Below, in pieces: positions 34,836 to 44,330 of a stretch of 64,000 nucleotides of DNA. Where the stretch lies: contig NZ_JAMOFV010000006.1 in assembly GCF_023656515.1 (NCBI RefSeq), forward strand, positions 1,713,243 to 1,777,242, written 5' to 3'. The first letter of the stretch is position 1. The number at the start of each line of letters is the position of its first letter. This DNA comes from Clostridium swellfunianum (GTDB lineage: Bacteria; Bacillota; Clostridia; Clostridiales; Clostridiaceae). The translations under genes were made by a program, and so were the position numbers. Under the pieces are notes generated by a model. It saw nothing but the letters and a program-made list of their open reading frames with translations, was not told the DNA's origin and made no database searches.

Positions 34836-35696
34836 ATGAAAGTTTCACGCGAATGCATTTACTGTCTTGCTAGACAAGCAGTAGAAATAGCAGAAGAAGC
34901 AACATCAGACGCAGCAATTCAGGAAGAGATAATAAAAAAATCCTTGAAAGAACTAAGCGAAATGGATTTTAACGAAACAGCTCCTGAAATAGCTTTTAAG
35001 ATGCACCAACATGCTAAGAATATTACTGGTATTCATGATCCGTATTTAAGATTGAAGGAACAGTATAATGAAATTGCTGAAGGTATCTATGAGAGAATCA
35101 TTGAAGAAAAATGGCTGGATAAGGCGCAAGATAGATTCGATATGGCCTGCAGATTAGCAATTGCAGGAAACATTATAGATTTTTCAGTTGGACTGAGGCT
35201 TGAGCCATCAGATATTATTAAATCTGTGGAGGAAAGCATCAACCATAATATTTTTGGTACTGGAACAGCTGCTCTGAGGGAAGCAGTAGAAAAATCCAAG
35301 AATATCATTTATATTGCTGACAATTCCGGCGAAATCATATTTGATAAGTTTTTACTTGAGAACCTTCCTGTAGAAAAAGTTACCTATGTTGTAAAGGGAG
35401 GACCTATAGTTAATGATGCAACTATGAAAGATGCATTAAGCACAGGTGTTGCAAACCTGGTTAAAGTCATCGACAATGGTCATTCTGCCCAGGGAACCAT
35501 ACTGAAAGATTGCTCGGATAGCTTTAATAGTGAATTTAATAAAGCAGACCTTGTTATAAGCAAAGGACAGGCTAATTTTGAAACCTTAAGCCATATTAAA
35601 GATAAGACAATATTTTATCTCATGAGGGCAAAATGCCAGTCAGTTGCTTCTGCTATAGGCTGCAAACAAATGGACTATGTACTTACAAGTTTCTAA
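34836..35696 (+). CDS. DUF89 (ARMT1-like) damage-control phosphatase family protein
   Basis: The 286-residue protein belongs to DUF89 (PF01937), subfamily I type with an N-terminal CIYCLARQ metal/cysteine motif. The catalytic region IIYIADNSGEIIFDKFLLENL near residue 155 and VVKGGPIVNDATMKDA near 190 contain the conserved Asp and Asn that bind the metal. DUF89 enzymes dephosphorylate damaged or excess sugar-phosphates and nucleotide-related metabolites. The ribosome binding site is not optimal (aaaggg 11-12 bases upstream). It ends with a terminator. Confidence 0.88.
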   Translation: MKVSRECIYCLARQAVEIAEEATSDAAIQEEIIKKSLKELSEMDFNETAPEIAFKMHQHAKNITGIHDPYLRLKEQYNEIAEGIYERIIEEKWLDKAQDRFDMACRLAIAGNIIDFSVGLRLEPSDIIKSVEESINHNIFGTGTAALREAVEKSKNIIYIADNSGEIIFDKFLLENLPVEKVTYVVKGGPIVNDATMKDALSTGVANLVKVIDNGHSAQGTILKDCSDSFNSEFNKADLVISKGQANFETLSHIKDKTIFYLMRAKCQSVASAIGCKQMDYVLTSF

Positions 35697-35713
35697 TAAA
35701 TTTCTTAAGAAAA

Positions 35714-35749
35714 TGCCTTAGATATTATAATTGTCTAAGGCTCTTTTTC
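35714..35749 (+). terminator. Intrinsic terminator
   Basis: GCCTTAGA and TCTAAGGC form a perfect eight-base stem around tattataattg, followed by tcttttt. Confidence 0.85.
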
Positions 35750-35785
35750 AATACATAAACATTTCTTTTCCAACATACAATACTA

Positions 35786-35814
35786 TTGACGTACGAACGT
35801 GTGTTCATTATAAT
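35786..35814 (+). promoter_or_regulatory. SOS promoter with LexA box for the Y-family polymerase
   Basis: TTGACG (35786-35791), 17 bases, TATAAT (35809-35814). Inside the spacer lies CGAAC-GTGT-GTTCA (35794-35807), one mismatch from the Gram-positive LexA box CGAAC-N4-GTTCG. A bound LexA would block this promoter. Confidence 0.88.
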
Positions 35815-35845
35815 AAAAATAGGTATTGGAAAAGGGATGAAATAC

Positions 35846-37108
35846 ATGAAAAATAATGACAATAGGGTTATATTTCACATTGATGTTAATTCTGCCTACT
35901 TATCATGGACAGCTGTTCACATGCTTCAGCAGGGCGCTTCTCTGGATATTCGGCAGATACCCTCCATAGTTGGAGGAGATCCCGTTACAAGGCATGGAAT
36001 AGTTTTAGCTAAGTCTATGCCTGCAAAAAAATTTAAAATTAAGACAGGTGAGACTATATATTCAGCTCTTCAGAAGTGTCCAGACCTTTATATCTCTCCT
36101 CCTAAGTATGATTTGTACATGAAATGTTCAAATGCAATGGTGGAGCTTTTAAAGGAATATACGCCAACTATTCAAAGATTTTCGGTGGATGAATGCTTTT
36201 TAGACTTTACAAATATGGAAAACTTATATCCTAACTTCGTAGAACTTGCACATGAAATCAAGGACAGAATTAAAAAGGAACTTGGCTTTACGGTAAACAT
36301 TGGCATATCAAATAACAAGCTCCTTGCAAAAGTTGCCTCTGACATAAAAAAGCCTGATGCAGTTGTAAGCTTGTTTCCACTGGAGATTAAAAAAAAGATG
36401 TGGCCGCTTCCGGTAGAAGACTTGTTTATGGTTGGGAGAGCTACACTTCCAAAGCTGCATAACTTAAACATATTTACTATAGGAGATTTAGCCAACTGCG
36501 ATTTAAAGCTTTTAAAGGAAAAGCTGAAAAGCCATGGTCAAATGATTTGGAACTATGCTAACGGCATTGAGTTTTCCGAGGTAAGAAAGAGCAATCACAT
36601 TGATATTAAGGGCATAGGAAACTCAACTACTATAGCTTTTGATGTTTCTTTAAGAAGCGAAGCTCATAAAGTGATATTGTCTTTATCCGAGACAGTTGGT
36701 ATGAGACTTAGAGATTCGAGCAATTGCTGCAGCTTAGTTTCCATTCATTTTCGTACAAGTGAATTTTCAAGCGCAGGAAGACAGAGAAAGATTCACTACT
36801 ATACTGACAGCACCAGAAGTATAGCTGGCATTGCCTGTGAGTTGTTTGATGAACTTTGGAAGGGTGAACCTCTTAGGCAAATTGGGGTAAGGGTTTCGGA
36901 GCTGTGTACCAATGAATTTTGTCAGACAACCTTCTTTGAAGATAAGAGGAACGTTAAAAATAGTGCTTTGGATAGTACATTAGACGGCATAAGGTTAAAG
37001 TTTGGTTCTAAATCAGTTATAAGGTGTACTTTTCTTCACTCAGGAATCAAGCCTTTGATGGGAGGAGTACAAGAGGATGATTACCAGCTAATGAGCAGCA
37101 TTCTATAA
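35846..37108 (+). CDS. Y-family DNA polymerase (DinB/UvrX-like)
   Basis: The 420-residue protein has the Y-family catalytic core: FHIDVNSAYLSW with the first metal-binding Asp near residue 12, then YSALQKCPDL, FSVDECFLDFT with the DE pair near 115, and the helix-hairpin-helix region around FTIGDLANCDL (~215), followed by a little-finger domain. Such polymerases copy across DNA damage with low fidelity. The gene is controlled by a LexA box in its promoter. ATG 35846 is chosen (aaaggg ten bases upstream); the longer frame would begin inside the promoter. A radical SAM gene follows 102 bases later. Confidence 0.9.
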   Translation: MKNNDNRVIFHIDVNSAYLSWTAVHMLQQGASLDIRQIPSIVGGDPVTRHGIVLAKSMPAKKFKIKTGETIYSALQKCPDLYISPPKYDLYMKCSNAMVELLKEYTPTIQRFSVDECFLDFTNMENLYPNFVELAHEIKDRIKKELGFTVNIGISNNKLLAKVASDIKKPDAVVSLFPLEIKKKMWPLPVEDLFMVGRATLPKLHNLNIFTIGDLANCDLKLLKEKLKSHGQMIWNYANGIEFSEVRKSNHIDIKGIGNSTTIAFDVSLRSEAHKVILSLSETVGMRLRDSSNCCSLVSIHFRTSEFSSAGRQRKIHYYTDSTRSIAGIACELFDELWKGEPLRQIGVRVSELCTNEFCQTTFFEDKRNVKNSALDSTLDGIRLKFGSKSVIRCTFLHSGIKPLMGGVQEDDYQLMSSIL

Positions 37109-37210
37109 TGAGAAAAGCTGTTAAGCAAAGCAATAGAAAATCTTACGTAACAATATGGAATATTAAACTATACACATGCAAAAAAGTATTTTAGGAAGCA
37201 GGAGAAGACT

Positions 37211-38089
37211 ATGCACGAAACAGAAGTAAAAGGCATCTTATCACCTCAAAATGGAATAAATATTTACAGAGGTTGCACACATGGCTGCATATATTGTGAT
37301 TCAAGAAGCAAATGTTATCAGATGAAGCATGATTTTGAAGATATAGAAGTGAAGCTCAATGCGCCAAAGCTTTTAGAAGATGCACTTCGAAGAAAAAGAA
37401 AAAAATGCATGATAGGTACTGGGGCAATGAGTGATCCGTACATACACCTAGAAGAAAAACTTGGCAATACAAGAAAGTGCATTGAACTTATTGATTCCTA
37501 TGGATTTGGACTGGCGATACAGACCAAGTCTGCAAGAATTTTAAGGGATTTGGATTTATTAAAAAAGATTAATGAAAAGACAAAGTGTGTAGTCCAGATG
37601 ACTCTTACTACTTATGATGAGGCCTTGTGCAAAATTATTGAGCCTAATGTAAGCACTACAAGAGAGAGATTTGAGGTGTTAAGAATAATGCGCGATAGCG
37701 GAATACCTACAGTAGTTTGGATAAGTCCTATATTGCCCTTTATCAATGACACTGAGGAAAATATTCAGGGAATTCTACATTATTGTGTAGAGGCAAAAGT
37801 ACGCGGGATTATCTGCTTTGGTATGGGGCTAACCTTAAGAGAAGGAAACCGAGAATATTTTTATAAGAAGCTGGATGAGAGGCTTCCAGGGATGAAGGAT
37901 AGATACATGGAAGATTACGGTTATGCATACCAGCTGCCAAGTGCTAATAATAGCAAGTTAATGAATATGATGAAAAGAATCTGCAAAGCTAATAACATAT
38001 CTTGTGATATTGAACAGGTTTTTAATTATCTTCATGAATTTGAGGAAAAGAAAAGGCATGAGCAGCTAATGCTGCCAGGATTAGAATAG
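37211..38089 (+). CDS. Radical SAM protein related to the SPL family
   Basis: The 292-residue protein has the radical SAM cluster motif CTHGCIYC in GCTHGCIYCDSRSKCYQ near residue 22, followed by GTGAMSDPYIHLEE and LGLAIQTKS-like elements. The layout is that of the spore photoproduct lyase-like (SPL, Rv2578c-type) radical SAM family, whose general members have no proved substrate. It is 102 bases downstream of the SOS polymerase on the same strand and could be read through from that promoter, which would link it to DNA repair. The C-terminus ends LMLPGLE. Confidence 0.85.
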   Translation: MHETEVKGILSPQNGINIYRGCTHGCIYCDSRSKCYQMKHDFEDIEVKLNAPKLLEDALRRKRKKCMIGTGAMSDPYIHLEEKLGNTRKCIELIDSYGFGLAIQTKSARILRDLDLLKKINEKTKCVVQMTLTTYDEALCKIIEPNVSTTRERFEVLRIMRDSGIPTVVWISPILPFINDTEENIQGILHYCVEAKVRGIICFGMGLTLREGNREYFYKKLDERLPGMKDRYMEDYGYAYQLPSANNSKLMNMMKRICKANNISCDIEQVFNYLHEFEEKKRHEQLMLPGLE

Positions 38090-38179
38090 GCCGATTAGAA
38101 AATAAAAGTAGTTAAGATTTATATGTTTAAAAGGGTTTATTGCTATACTATGTATTAAAAACGGATGGAGGGGTTATTA

Positions 38180-39001
38180 ATGATTAGGCAGCTTACACAA
38201 GCTGATGAAAAAACTATTATGGAGTATCTTTCTAGAAACGAAATTGAGACCTCATTTTTATATGCAAATATTAAGGAATTTGGCATTGATAATAGGGAAG
38301 AAATAAGAAGGTGTGCAGATTACTATGGATTTTTTAATGGAGAACTGTTAAAAGGAATATTGCCTTTTTACAATCTTGGAAGCTGCATACCGCACTATGA
38401 AGAGGAGGAAGCTATACCTTTTTTTGCATCGCTTATGAAGGAAAATAAATTCGAGTTTTTATTGGGGATGCGTAAAATTATAAGACCCTTGTACGATGAG
38501 ATTAAAGACTTTAAAGAAACTCACTCCTATGATGAAAGCTCCTACTTTATAAACAGGAACTTGAAACCCTTTACATTGGCTGATATGAATTTTGTAAATG
38601 CAAATAACGCGGAGAATGAAAATGCAGTTGATTTTGTTATGGATGCTCGTGTAAATGGGTTCAAGCAGGAGGTAACAAGAGAAGACGTTAAAAAGGCTTT
38701 AGTTCAAAAGGGAAAAGAAGAGGAATATATAATTGCAGAAAAGGATGGAACCATGGTGGCCCAGGCTTGCGTGCAAACATATACTCCTGAGATAAATCAG
38801 ATTGGAAGCGTTTATACCTCTGAGAAGGAAAGGGGAAAAGGCTATTGCAAGGCAACAGTTTCTGAACTGTGCAGAAGAATTATTGCAAAGGGAAAGGTGC
38901 CTACTCTTTCCGTTAAGAAAAACAATACACCTGCTGTAAAAGCCTATATTTCCATAGGCTTTGAACACTATGATGATTATTTAATCGTTAGGTTTTTGTA
39001 G
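38180..39001 (+). CDS. GNAT family N-acetyltransferase
   Basis: The 273-residue protein has a C-terminal GNAT domain: MVAQACVQTYTPEINQIGSVYTS (strand pair) then EKERGKGYCKATVSELC, the acetyl-CoA pyrophosphate loop (Q/RxxGxG/A type) near residue 220, and the final SVKKNNTPAVKAYISIGF motif. The N-terminal half is a degenerate GNAT-like domain, as in many two-domain clostridial members. Substrate unknown. ATG 38180 follows ggaggggtt with the right spacing, so the ATG at 38165 inside that site is not used. Confidence 0.88.
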   Translation: MIRQLTQADEKTIMEYLSRNEIETSFLYANIKEFGIDNREEIRRCADYYGFFNGELLKGILPFYNLGSCIPHYEEEEAIPFFASLMKENKFEFLLGMRKIIRPLYDEIKDFKETHSYDESSYFINRNLKPFTLADMNFVNANNAENENAVDFVMDARVNGFKQEVTREDVKKALVQKGKEEEYIIAEKDGTMVAQACVQTYTPEINQIGSVYTSEKERGKGYCKATVSELCRRIIAKGKVPTLSVKKNNTPAVKAYISIGFEHYDDYLIVRFL

Positions 39002-39141
39002 AGTTTCTGTCTGGAATCCCTAGTTTATAGGGCATTATATTCAATTTTGTGGAAATATTGCAACAAAGATTGTTGAACTATAATCTTGTATTAAAATATA
39101 GTTAGGATGTTATAATTTATTTAGACGAATGAGGTGAGCAT

Positions 39142-39864
39142 ATGAGCATAAAAGCTTTAAGAGAGATAATTGACAAATCAGACAATATAGTGTTTTTTGG
39201 AGGTGCAGGTGTCTCAACAGAATCAAATATTCCTGATTTTAGAAGCGCAAACGGCCTTTATAACAAAGACTCAGGAACTAGATATTCTCCTGAAGAAATA
39301 CTTTCAAGAAGTTTTTTTACCAAGCATACAAAGGATTTCTATGATTTCTACAGAAGCAAAATGATTTACAAGGAGGCAGAGCCCAACTATGCACATCTCG
39401 CTTTAGCAAAGCTAGAGAAGCAGGGCAAGTTAAAAGCAGTAATTACACAAAATATTGATGGATTGCATCAAAAGGCAGGAAGTAAGAATGTTTTAGAACT
39501 TCATGGTTCTATTCACAGGAATTATTGTATGAACTGTCACGAATTTTTTGTTCTTGACTATATCATAAATTCAGCTGATATTCCAAAATGCAGCAGATGC
39601 GGCGGTGTAGTAAAGCCTGATGTAGTGCTTTATGAGGAAGGACTTAATATGAATGTGCTTCAAAGAGCAGTTCAATATATAGAAAAAGCTGAGGTTTTGA
39701 TAGTAGGTGGCACCTCTCTTTCAGTTTATCCTGCGGCTAATCTGGTGACCTATTACAAAGGCAGTAATCTGGTTTTAATAAATAAAACAGGAACGCCTTA
39801 TGACAGCAGGGCAAATTTAATTATAAAGGACAGCATTGGAGAGGTTTTTAAAAATATCACATAA
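39142..39864 (+). CDS. cobB: NAD-dependent protein deacylase (sirtuin)
   Basis: This 240-residue Sir2-family enzyme has GAGVSTESNIPDFRSANGLY near residue 21 (NAD binding), TQNIDGLHQKAG near 105 with the catalytic His in ELHGS near 122, a zinc site formed by YCMNC and CSRCGG, and a C-terminal GGTSLSVYPAANL. It removes acetyl or acyl groups from lysines with NAD. The gene has no obvious operon partner; the ribosome binding site is gaggtg. Confidence 0.93.
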   Translation: MSIKALREIIDKSDNIVFFGGAGVSTESNIPDFRSANGLYNKDSGTRYSPEEILSRSFFTKHTKDFYDFYRSKMIYKEAEPNYAHLALAKLEKQGKLKAVITQNIDGLHQKAGSKNVLELHGSIHRNYCMNCHEFFVLDYIINSADIPKCSRCGGVVKPDVVLYEEGLNMNVLQRAVQYIEKAEVLIVGGTSLSVYPAANLVTYYKGSNLVLINKTGTPYDSRANLIIKDSIGEVFKNIT

Positions 39865-39900
39865 AGAATTCTTTTAATTTTAAAAACCGTTATTTTACTG

Positions 39901-39929
39901 TTGACATATATCGCTATTAGTAGTATATT
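39901..39929 (+). promoter_or_regulatory. Promoter of the asnS T-box transcript
   Basis: TTGACA (39901-39906), 17 bases, TATATT (39924-39929), placed about 25 bases before the T-box leader. Confidence 0.82.
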
Positions 39930-39951
39930 ATATAATTAATATAATAATTAA

Positions 39952-40222
39952 AAACATTGATGAGAAGAGTAGCTGTACAGTGGATTTAAAGAGAGCCAGC
40001 GTTGGTGGAAGACTGGTATGAAGCTTATGGTGAAGAACAGCTCTGAGTTTCTAACCGAAATCCTTGAGAGAGTAGACTTAGACGCAGCCAAAGCGTTACA
40101 GATTGGAGAGTATTATATGTACTTCTTTGAGCTGGCCGATTTTGTTCGGCAATTTGGGTGGCACCGCGAATACAACCTTTCGTCCCATTACTTTGTAGTG
40201 GAATGGAAGGTTTTTTTATTTA
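39952..40222 (+). promoter_or_regulatory. T-box leader upstream of asnS
   Basis: The leader begins with gatgagaagagtag and has stem I elements including agagagcc and ggtgg. The specifier region tctAACcgaaatcctt presents an AAC (Asn) codon. The T-box sequence gggtggcaccgcg is present near 40157, followed by cctttcgtcccatt and the terminator arm aatggaaggttttttt. An uncharged tRNA-Asn binding here would favour the antiterminator and allow asnS expression. Confidence 0.9.
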
Positions 40223-40282
40223 CATAATTATTGCCTAAAGGTGGTAAAAATAATACTTAGATATAGTATAGGAGGAAATATT

Positions 40283-41674
40283 ATGGAATCAGTAGTAATT
40301 AAACAACTTTACAGAGAAACTGAGAAGCATGCTGGGCAAGTAGTAAGCATATCAGGATGGGTAAGGACTATAAGAGCTTCTAATGCCTTTGGTTTTATAG
40401 AGCTAAACGATGGAAGCTTCTTTAAAAATGTTCAGGTAGTATTTGAAAGCGATATGGAAAACTATAAGGATGTATCAAAGCTGCCTATAAGTTCGTCTGT
40501 AACTGTAGAAGGGCTTGTGGAGCTTACTCCAGAGGCTAAACAGCCTTTTGAAATAAAGGCAAAGAAAATTATAATCGAGGGAATGTCTAATTCTGATTAT
40601 CCTCTTCAAAAGAAGAGACATAGCCTAGAATACCTAAGAACTATAGCTCACTTAAGAGCTAGAAGCAACACTTTTTCAGCGGTGTTCAGAGTACGTTCCT
40701 TAGCAGCCTACGCTATTCACAAATTCTTCCAAGAACAGGGCTTTGTGTATGTACACACTCCAATTATAACTGGAAGCGATGCGGAAGGTGCTGGAGAAAT
40801 GTTCAGAGTTACAACTCTTGATTTAAACAATATTCCAAAAACAGAGGAAGGCAAGATAGATACTGCCCAAGATTTCTTCGGAAAGGAAACAAACCTTACA
40901 GTTAGCGGTCAGCTAAACGGAGAAACCTTTGCTCTTGCATTTAGAGACATTTATACCTTTGGACCAACCTTCAGAGCAGAAAACTCCAATACAGCAAGAC
41001 ACGCTGCAGAGTTCTGGATGATAGAACCTGAAATGGCTTTTGCGGATCTTAAAGACGATATGGAAGTTGCTGAAGCAATGGTTAAGTATATAATCAAATA
41101 TGTTATGGAAAATGCTCCAGAAGAAATGGAGTTCTTCAACAGCTTTATCGATAAAGGCTTATTTGATAGACTAAGCAATGTAGTTAATTCTGATTTTGGA
41201 AGAATAACTTATACAGAAGCTGTAGAGATTCTTGAAAAGAGCGGTGAAAAGTTTGAATACCCAGTTAAGTGGGGTATTGATCTTCAAACTGAGCATGAGA
41301 GATACATTACAGAAAAGCACTTTAAGAAGCCTGTATTTGTTACAGATTATCCAAAGGAAATCAAGGCTTTTTATATGAGACAAAATGATGATGGAAAAAC
41401 AGTTGCTGCAGCTGATCTTCTTGTGCCTGGGGTTGGTGAAATCATTGGTGGAAGCCAAAGAGAAGAAAGACTTAGCGTTCTTGAGGCAAGAATGGAAGAG
41501 CTTGGGCTTAAGAAAGAAGACTACTGGTGGTATTTAGAGCTTAGAAAATATGGTGAAACTGTTCACTCAGGGTTTGGTCTGGGCTTTGAAAGAATACTTA
41601 TGTATTTAACAGGAATGACAAATATAAGAGATGTTATTCCATTCCCAAGAACTACAGGAACTTCAGAGTTTTAA
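40283..41674 (+). CDS. asnS: Asparaginyl-tRNA synthetase
   Basis: The 463-residue class IIb synthetase has an N-terminal OB-fold anticodon domain ([24 protein letters not shown], residues 19-42) and a catalytic domain with motif 1 near [20 protein letters not shown], motif 2 [23 protein letters not shown] and motif 3 [16 protein letters not shown]. The length and EGAGEMF segment are typical of AsnRS rather than AspRS. It is controlled by the T-box leader upstream, whose specifier is AAC. ATG 40283 has AGGAGGA seven bases upstream. Confidence 0.96.
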   Translation: MESVVIKQLYRETEKHAGQVVSISGWVRTIRASNAFGFIELNDGSFFKNVQVVFESDMENYKDVSKLPISSSVTVEGLVELTPEAKQPFEIKAKKIIIEGMSNSDYPLQKKRHSLEYLRTIAHLRARSNTFSAVFRVRSLAAYAIHKFFQEQGFVYVHTPIITGSDAEGAGEMFRVTTLDLNNIPKTEEGKIDTAQDFFGKETNLTVSGQLNGETFALAFRDIYTFGPTFRAENSNTARHAAEFWMIEPEMAFADLKDDMEVAEAMVKYIIKYVMENAPEEMEFFNSFIDKGLFDRLSNVVNSDFGRITYTEAVEILEKSGEKFEYPVKWGIDLQTEHERYITEKHFKKPVFVTDYPKEIKAFYMRQNDDGKTVAAADLLVPGVGEIIGGSQREERLSVLEARMEELGLKKEDYWWYLELRKYGETVHSGFGLGFERILMYLTGMTNIRDVIPFPRTTGTSEF

Positions 41675-41689
41675 TAATTTTAAGCAACA

Positions 41690-41727
41690 AAAAGATATGC
41701 TGAGTATTGTTTCAGCATATCTTTTTT
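41690..41727 (+). terminator. Intrinsic terminator after asnS
   Basis: AAAGATATGCTGA and TCAGCATATCTTT pair perfectly around gtattgtt, followed by a T-run. Confidence 0.9.
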
Positions 41728-41859
41728 ATGATTCTAACTAGGAAAAGCTGATACTGGATCGTACTTTAACAGATAAGCAGTTTGGAATTGAGTACGGAAC
41801 AACAAAAGCATGTAAGCTTAATTCAAACAGTATAAAACTTAGGTTAAGGAGGCTGAAAG

Positions 41860-42828
41860 ATGGGAAGTCTATTTTCAATTGGCGAACTTTTAATTGATTT
41901 TGTGCCGCTTCAAAAGGGAAAGGCATTAAAGGATGTTACAGCTTTTGAAAGGGTTCCTGGGGGAGCACCTGCTAATGTGGCTGCAGCAGTTGCAAAATTC
42001 GGAGGGAAGGCTGCTTTAATTACAATGTTAGGCGAGGATAGCTTTGGAGATTTTCTATTAGAGCAATTGAGTCAGTACGGTGTTGCTACTGATAAAATCT
42101 TAAGAACAAAGAAAGCCAACACTGGACTAGCCTTTGTATCACTTAGAGAAGATGGAGAAAGAGATTTTTTATTTTATCGTAAGCCGTCTTCTGATTTATT
42201 TCTTTCAGAATCTGACATTAATGAAAATTGGTTCAGTGAAGGTGATATAATACATTTTTGTTCTGTGGACTTGGTAGAAAGTCCTATGAAGGGAGCCCAT
42301 AAAAAAGTTATTCAAGCTTCCAAGTGTCGGGGAGGCATTATTAGCTTTGATCCAAATGTGCGTCTGCCGCTTTGGGATAACCCTGAGGAATGCAGAAAAA
42401 CAATTTTGGAGTTTATTCCATTAGCACATATCGTAAAAATTTCTGATGATGAGCTAGAATTTATTACAGGTACCTCAAATGTAAATGAAGCCATAGCCTC
42501 GCTTTTCATAGGAGATGTAAAAGCCATAATTTTGACAAAAGGCTCGAAAGGAGCAGCACTTTATTTACAGGATGAAATATACGAATCAACTGGATATGCT
42601 GTCAGCGTCCAGGATACTACTGGTGCAGGAGATGCCTTTATCGGAGCGCTATTATATCAGTTGCTAGACAAAAGGACCACTGCTCAGAACTTAAAAGAAA
42701 TAATAAAAAAGCACCATGAGAATATACTTGCATTTGCAAATGCAAGCGGTGCTTTAACTACAACTGGAAAAGGAGCTATTTCCTCTATTCCATCAAAAGA
42801 ACATATTTATATGTTAATTAGTAAGTAA
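41860..42828 (+). CDS. PfkB-family carbohydrate kinase (fructokinase-like)
   Basis: This 322-residue ribokinase-family enzyme carries PfkB signature 1 as GGAPANVAAAVAKFGGKAALITMLGEDSFG near residues 34-63 and signature 2 as DTTGAGDAFIGALLYQL near 245, with the catalytic Asp in GAGD. The start GELLIDFVP and ISFDPNVRLPLW favour a fructokinase (ScrK type) or a related sugar kinase. No sugar transporter or hydrolase is adjacent, so the substrate is not settled. The ggagg site is well spaced. Confidence 0.87.
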   Translation: MGSLFSIGELLIDFVPLQKGKALKDVTAFERVPGGAPANVAAAVAKFGGKAALITMLGEDSFGDFLLEQLSQYGVATDKILRTKKANTGLAFVSLREDGERDFLFYRKPSSDLFLSESDINENWFSEGDIIHFCSVDLVESPMKGAHKKVIQASKCRGGIISFDPNVRLPLWDNPEECRKTILEFIPLAHIVKISDDELEFITGTSNVNEAIASLFIGDVKAIILTKGSKGAALYLQDEIYESTGYAVSVQDTTGAGDAFIGALLYQLLDKRTTAQNLKEIIKKHHENILAFANASGALTTTGKGAISSIPSKEHIYMLISK

Positions 42829-43009
42829 TTGCAGCCTATAGCAGGTTTCGGTATCCTATTTATTATTTATGCAGCTATTAGGTTTTTCAAGGATTGCTCC
42901 TGCCAAACTGCATAAATTTAGATTTTTTAGATAAACTGATAAACATCATTATATTAATTTGTTGAAAAATACTATTTATTTATATGTAAATATATGGTAT
43001 GATACATGT

Positions 43010-43122
43010 GTGAGTGTACCTATTTAGCCAGCGGTACAGGGATACAAAGCATCGTTATCCTACACGTAGAGAAAACCCTACGGAGTCACCTTTAATGGAG
43101 ACTACGTGGGGTTTCTTTTTTT
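43010..43122 (+). ncRNA. Structured leader RNA with terminator (candidate riboswitch)
   Basis: Between a TATGAT -10 (42998-43003) and the MFS gene lies a compact leader of about 110 bases. TGTACC/GGTACA and GGGATAC/GTTATCC form two consecutive stems. The end is an intrinsic terminator, AAACCCTACG paired with ACGTGGGGTTT, followed by T-rich sequence (43071-43122). CACGTAG (43063-43069) is complementary to CTACGTG (43102-43108) in the terminator 3' arm, so an alternative antiterminator helix exists. I cannot name the class; guanidine-type leaders before transporters are one possibility. The rest of the 332-base gap (42829-43000) shows only an inverted repeat near TTTATGCAG...CTGCATAAA and AT-rich DNA. 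Confidence 0.65.
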
Positions 43123-43160
43123 AAAAACAAAACCAAAATTAATAAAAAGGGGGTATAAAA

Positions 43161-44330
43161 ATGGAAAGAAACATTCGAACTTATTATTTTTATTCTACTT
43201 TTGCAGAGCTTTTGATTTTGGGTCCAGTTTTAGTTTTATTCCTAACAGCTAAGGGTTTAACCTTTACTGAAATTATGCTTTTGCAGTCCATATCGGCGGT
43301 TTCAGTATTTTTCTTTGAGGTACCTACAGGGGCTTTGGCAGACAAGATTGGACGAAAATACAGTGTTATGCTTGGAGCGTTAATGTGGGCTTTAGGCTTG
43401 CTTTTATATGTTATAGGTAAGGGTTTTATTGTATTTGCTATTTCAGAAATAACCTTCAGCTTAGGCTCAGCTTTTAAATCAGGGGCAGATAGTGCACTAA
43501 TTTATGATTCCTTAAAGCAATTAGGAAGAGAAAAGGAGTATCAGAAGATAGAGGGAAAGGCAAGATCTTTTGCACTTTATGCTCAGGCTATTGGTTCAGT
43601 ACTATCAAGCTTTCTTTATGAAGCAAATATATACTACCCATTAATAGCTTCAATGTTTATTATGATACTCACCACTGCGATAGCATTTAATTTTAAAGAG
43701 GCTCCAATTCAGGAAGATGAGAATGAGAAAAAGCTTAGCTACTTTCAGCAGATAAAGGAAAGTGGGAGTTTTGTACTTAACCATGAAAAACTTAAAGCTA
43801 TTGTGTTTTTCACCATGATATTTTTTATATTCTACAGAACAGGTTTCTGGTACTTTCAACCATACATGGAAGCTGTAAATATACCAGTTAAGTATTTTGG
43901 AATCTTGTTTTTTCTTTTCAATATAACTGCTGCTTTCATATCTAAAAGAAGTGCATACATTATGGAAAAGACAAAACCGAAAACATTGACTTTTATGGCG
44001 TTCTTGATGATAATTTCTTTTTTTATATTGAGCATAACAAGGCAGTGGTTTGGCGTTTTTGCAATTCTTCTTCAGCAGGCTGCAAGGGGAATATACAGAC
44101 CGGTTACAACAAAGTATTTAAACAAGCATATTCCTTCAGACAAACGTGCTACCATATTGTCATTTCAGAGCTTGGTTACAAATTTAACTTTAGCAGCAGC
44201 CTTTCCTTTTATGGGAATACTGAAGGATAGTACAGATATTTTTACAACTCATATAGTTCTCACCGTTTCTATGCTTGTACTAACTTTAGTTAGCATGAAA
44301 TACATGAAAGGGAAGCTGGGGAAGGCTTAA
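43161..44330 (+). CDS. MFS transporter controlled by a leader RNA
   Basis: The 389-residue protein has 11-12 hydrophobic segments and the MFS loop GALADKIGRKYSVMLGALMW near residue 58, the hallmark between helices 2 and 3. PTGALADKIGRKYS and a second-half equivalent PSDKRATILSFQSL resemble clostridial efflux transporters of the DHA1/YjiJ type. Its expression is probably set by the structured leader and terminator ending 40 bases before the ATG, which suggests a small-molecule signal tied to the transported substrate. aaaggggg precedes the ATG. A hairpin terminator overlaps the stop codon. Confidence 0.83.
   Translation: MERNIRTYYFYSTFAELLILGPVLVLFLTAKGLTFTEIMLLQSISAVSVFFFEVPTGALADKIGRKYSVMLGALMWALGLLLYVIGKGFIVFAISEITFSLGSAFKSGADSALIYDSLKQLGREKEYQKIEGKARSFALYAQAIGSVLSSFLYEANIYYPLIASMFIMILTTAIAFNFKEAPIQEDENEKKLSYFQQIKESGSFVLNHEKLKAIVFFTMIFFIFYRTGFWYFQPYMEAVNIPVKYFGILFFLFNITAAFISKRSAYIMEKTKPKTLTFMAFLMIISFFILSITRQWFGVFAILLQQAARGIYRPVTTKYLNKHIPSDKRATILSFQSLVTNLTLAAAFPFMGILKDSTDIFTTHIVLTVSMLVLTLVSMKYMKGKLGKA

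Noticed and set aside
40018-40227. 69-codon plus-strand ORF before asnS
   Set aside because: It lies wholly within the T-box leader and terminator; the RNA structure explains this sequence.
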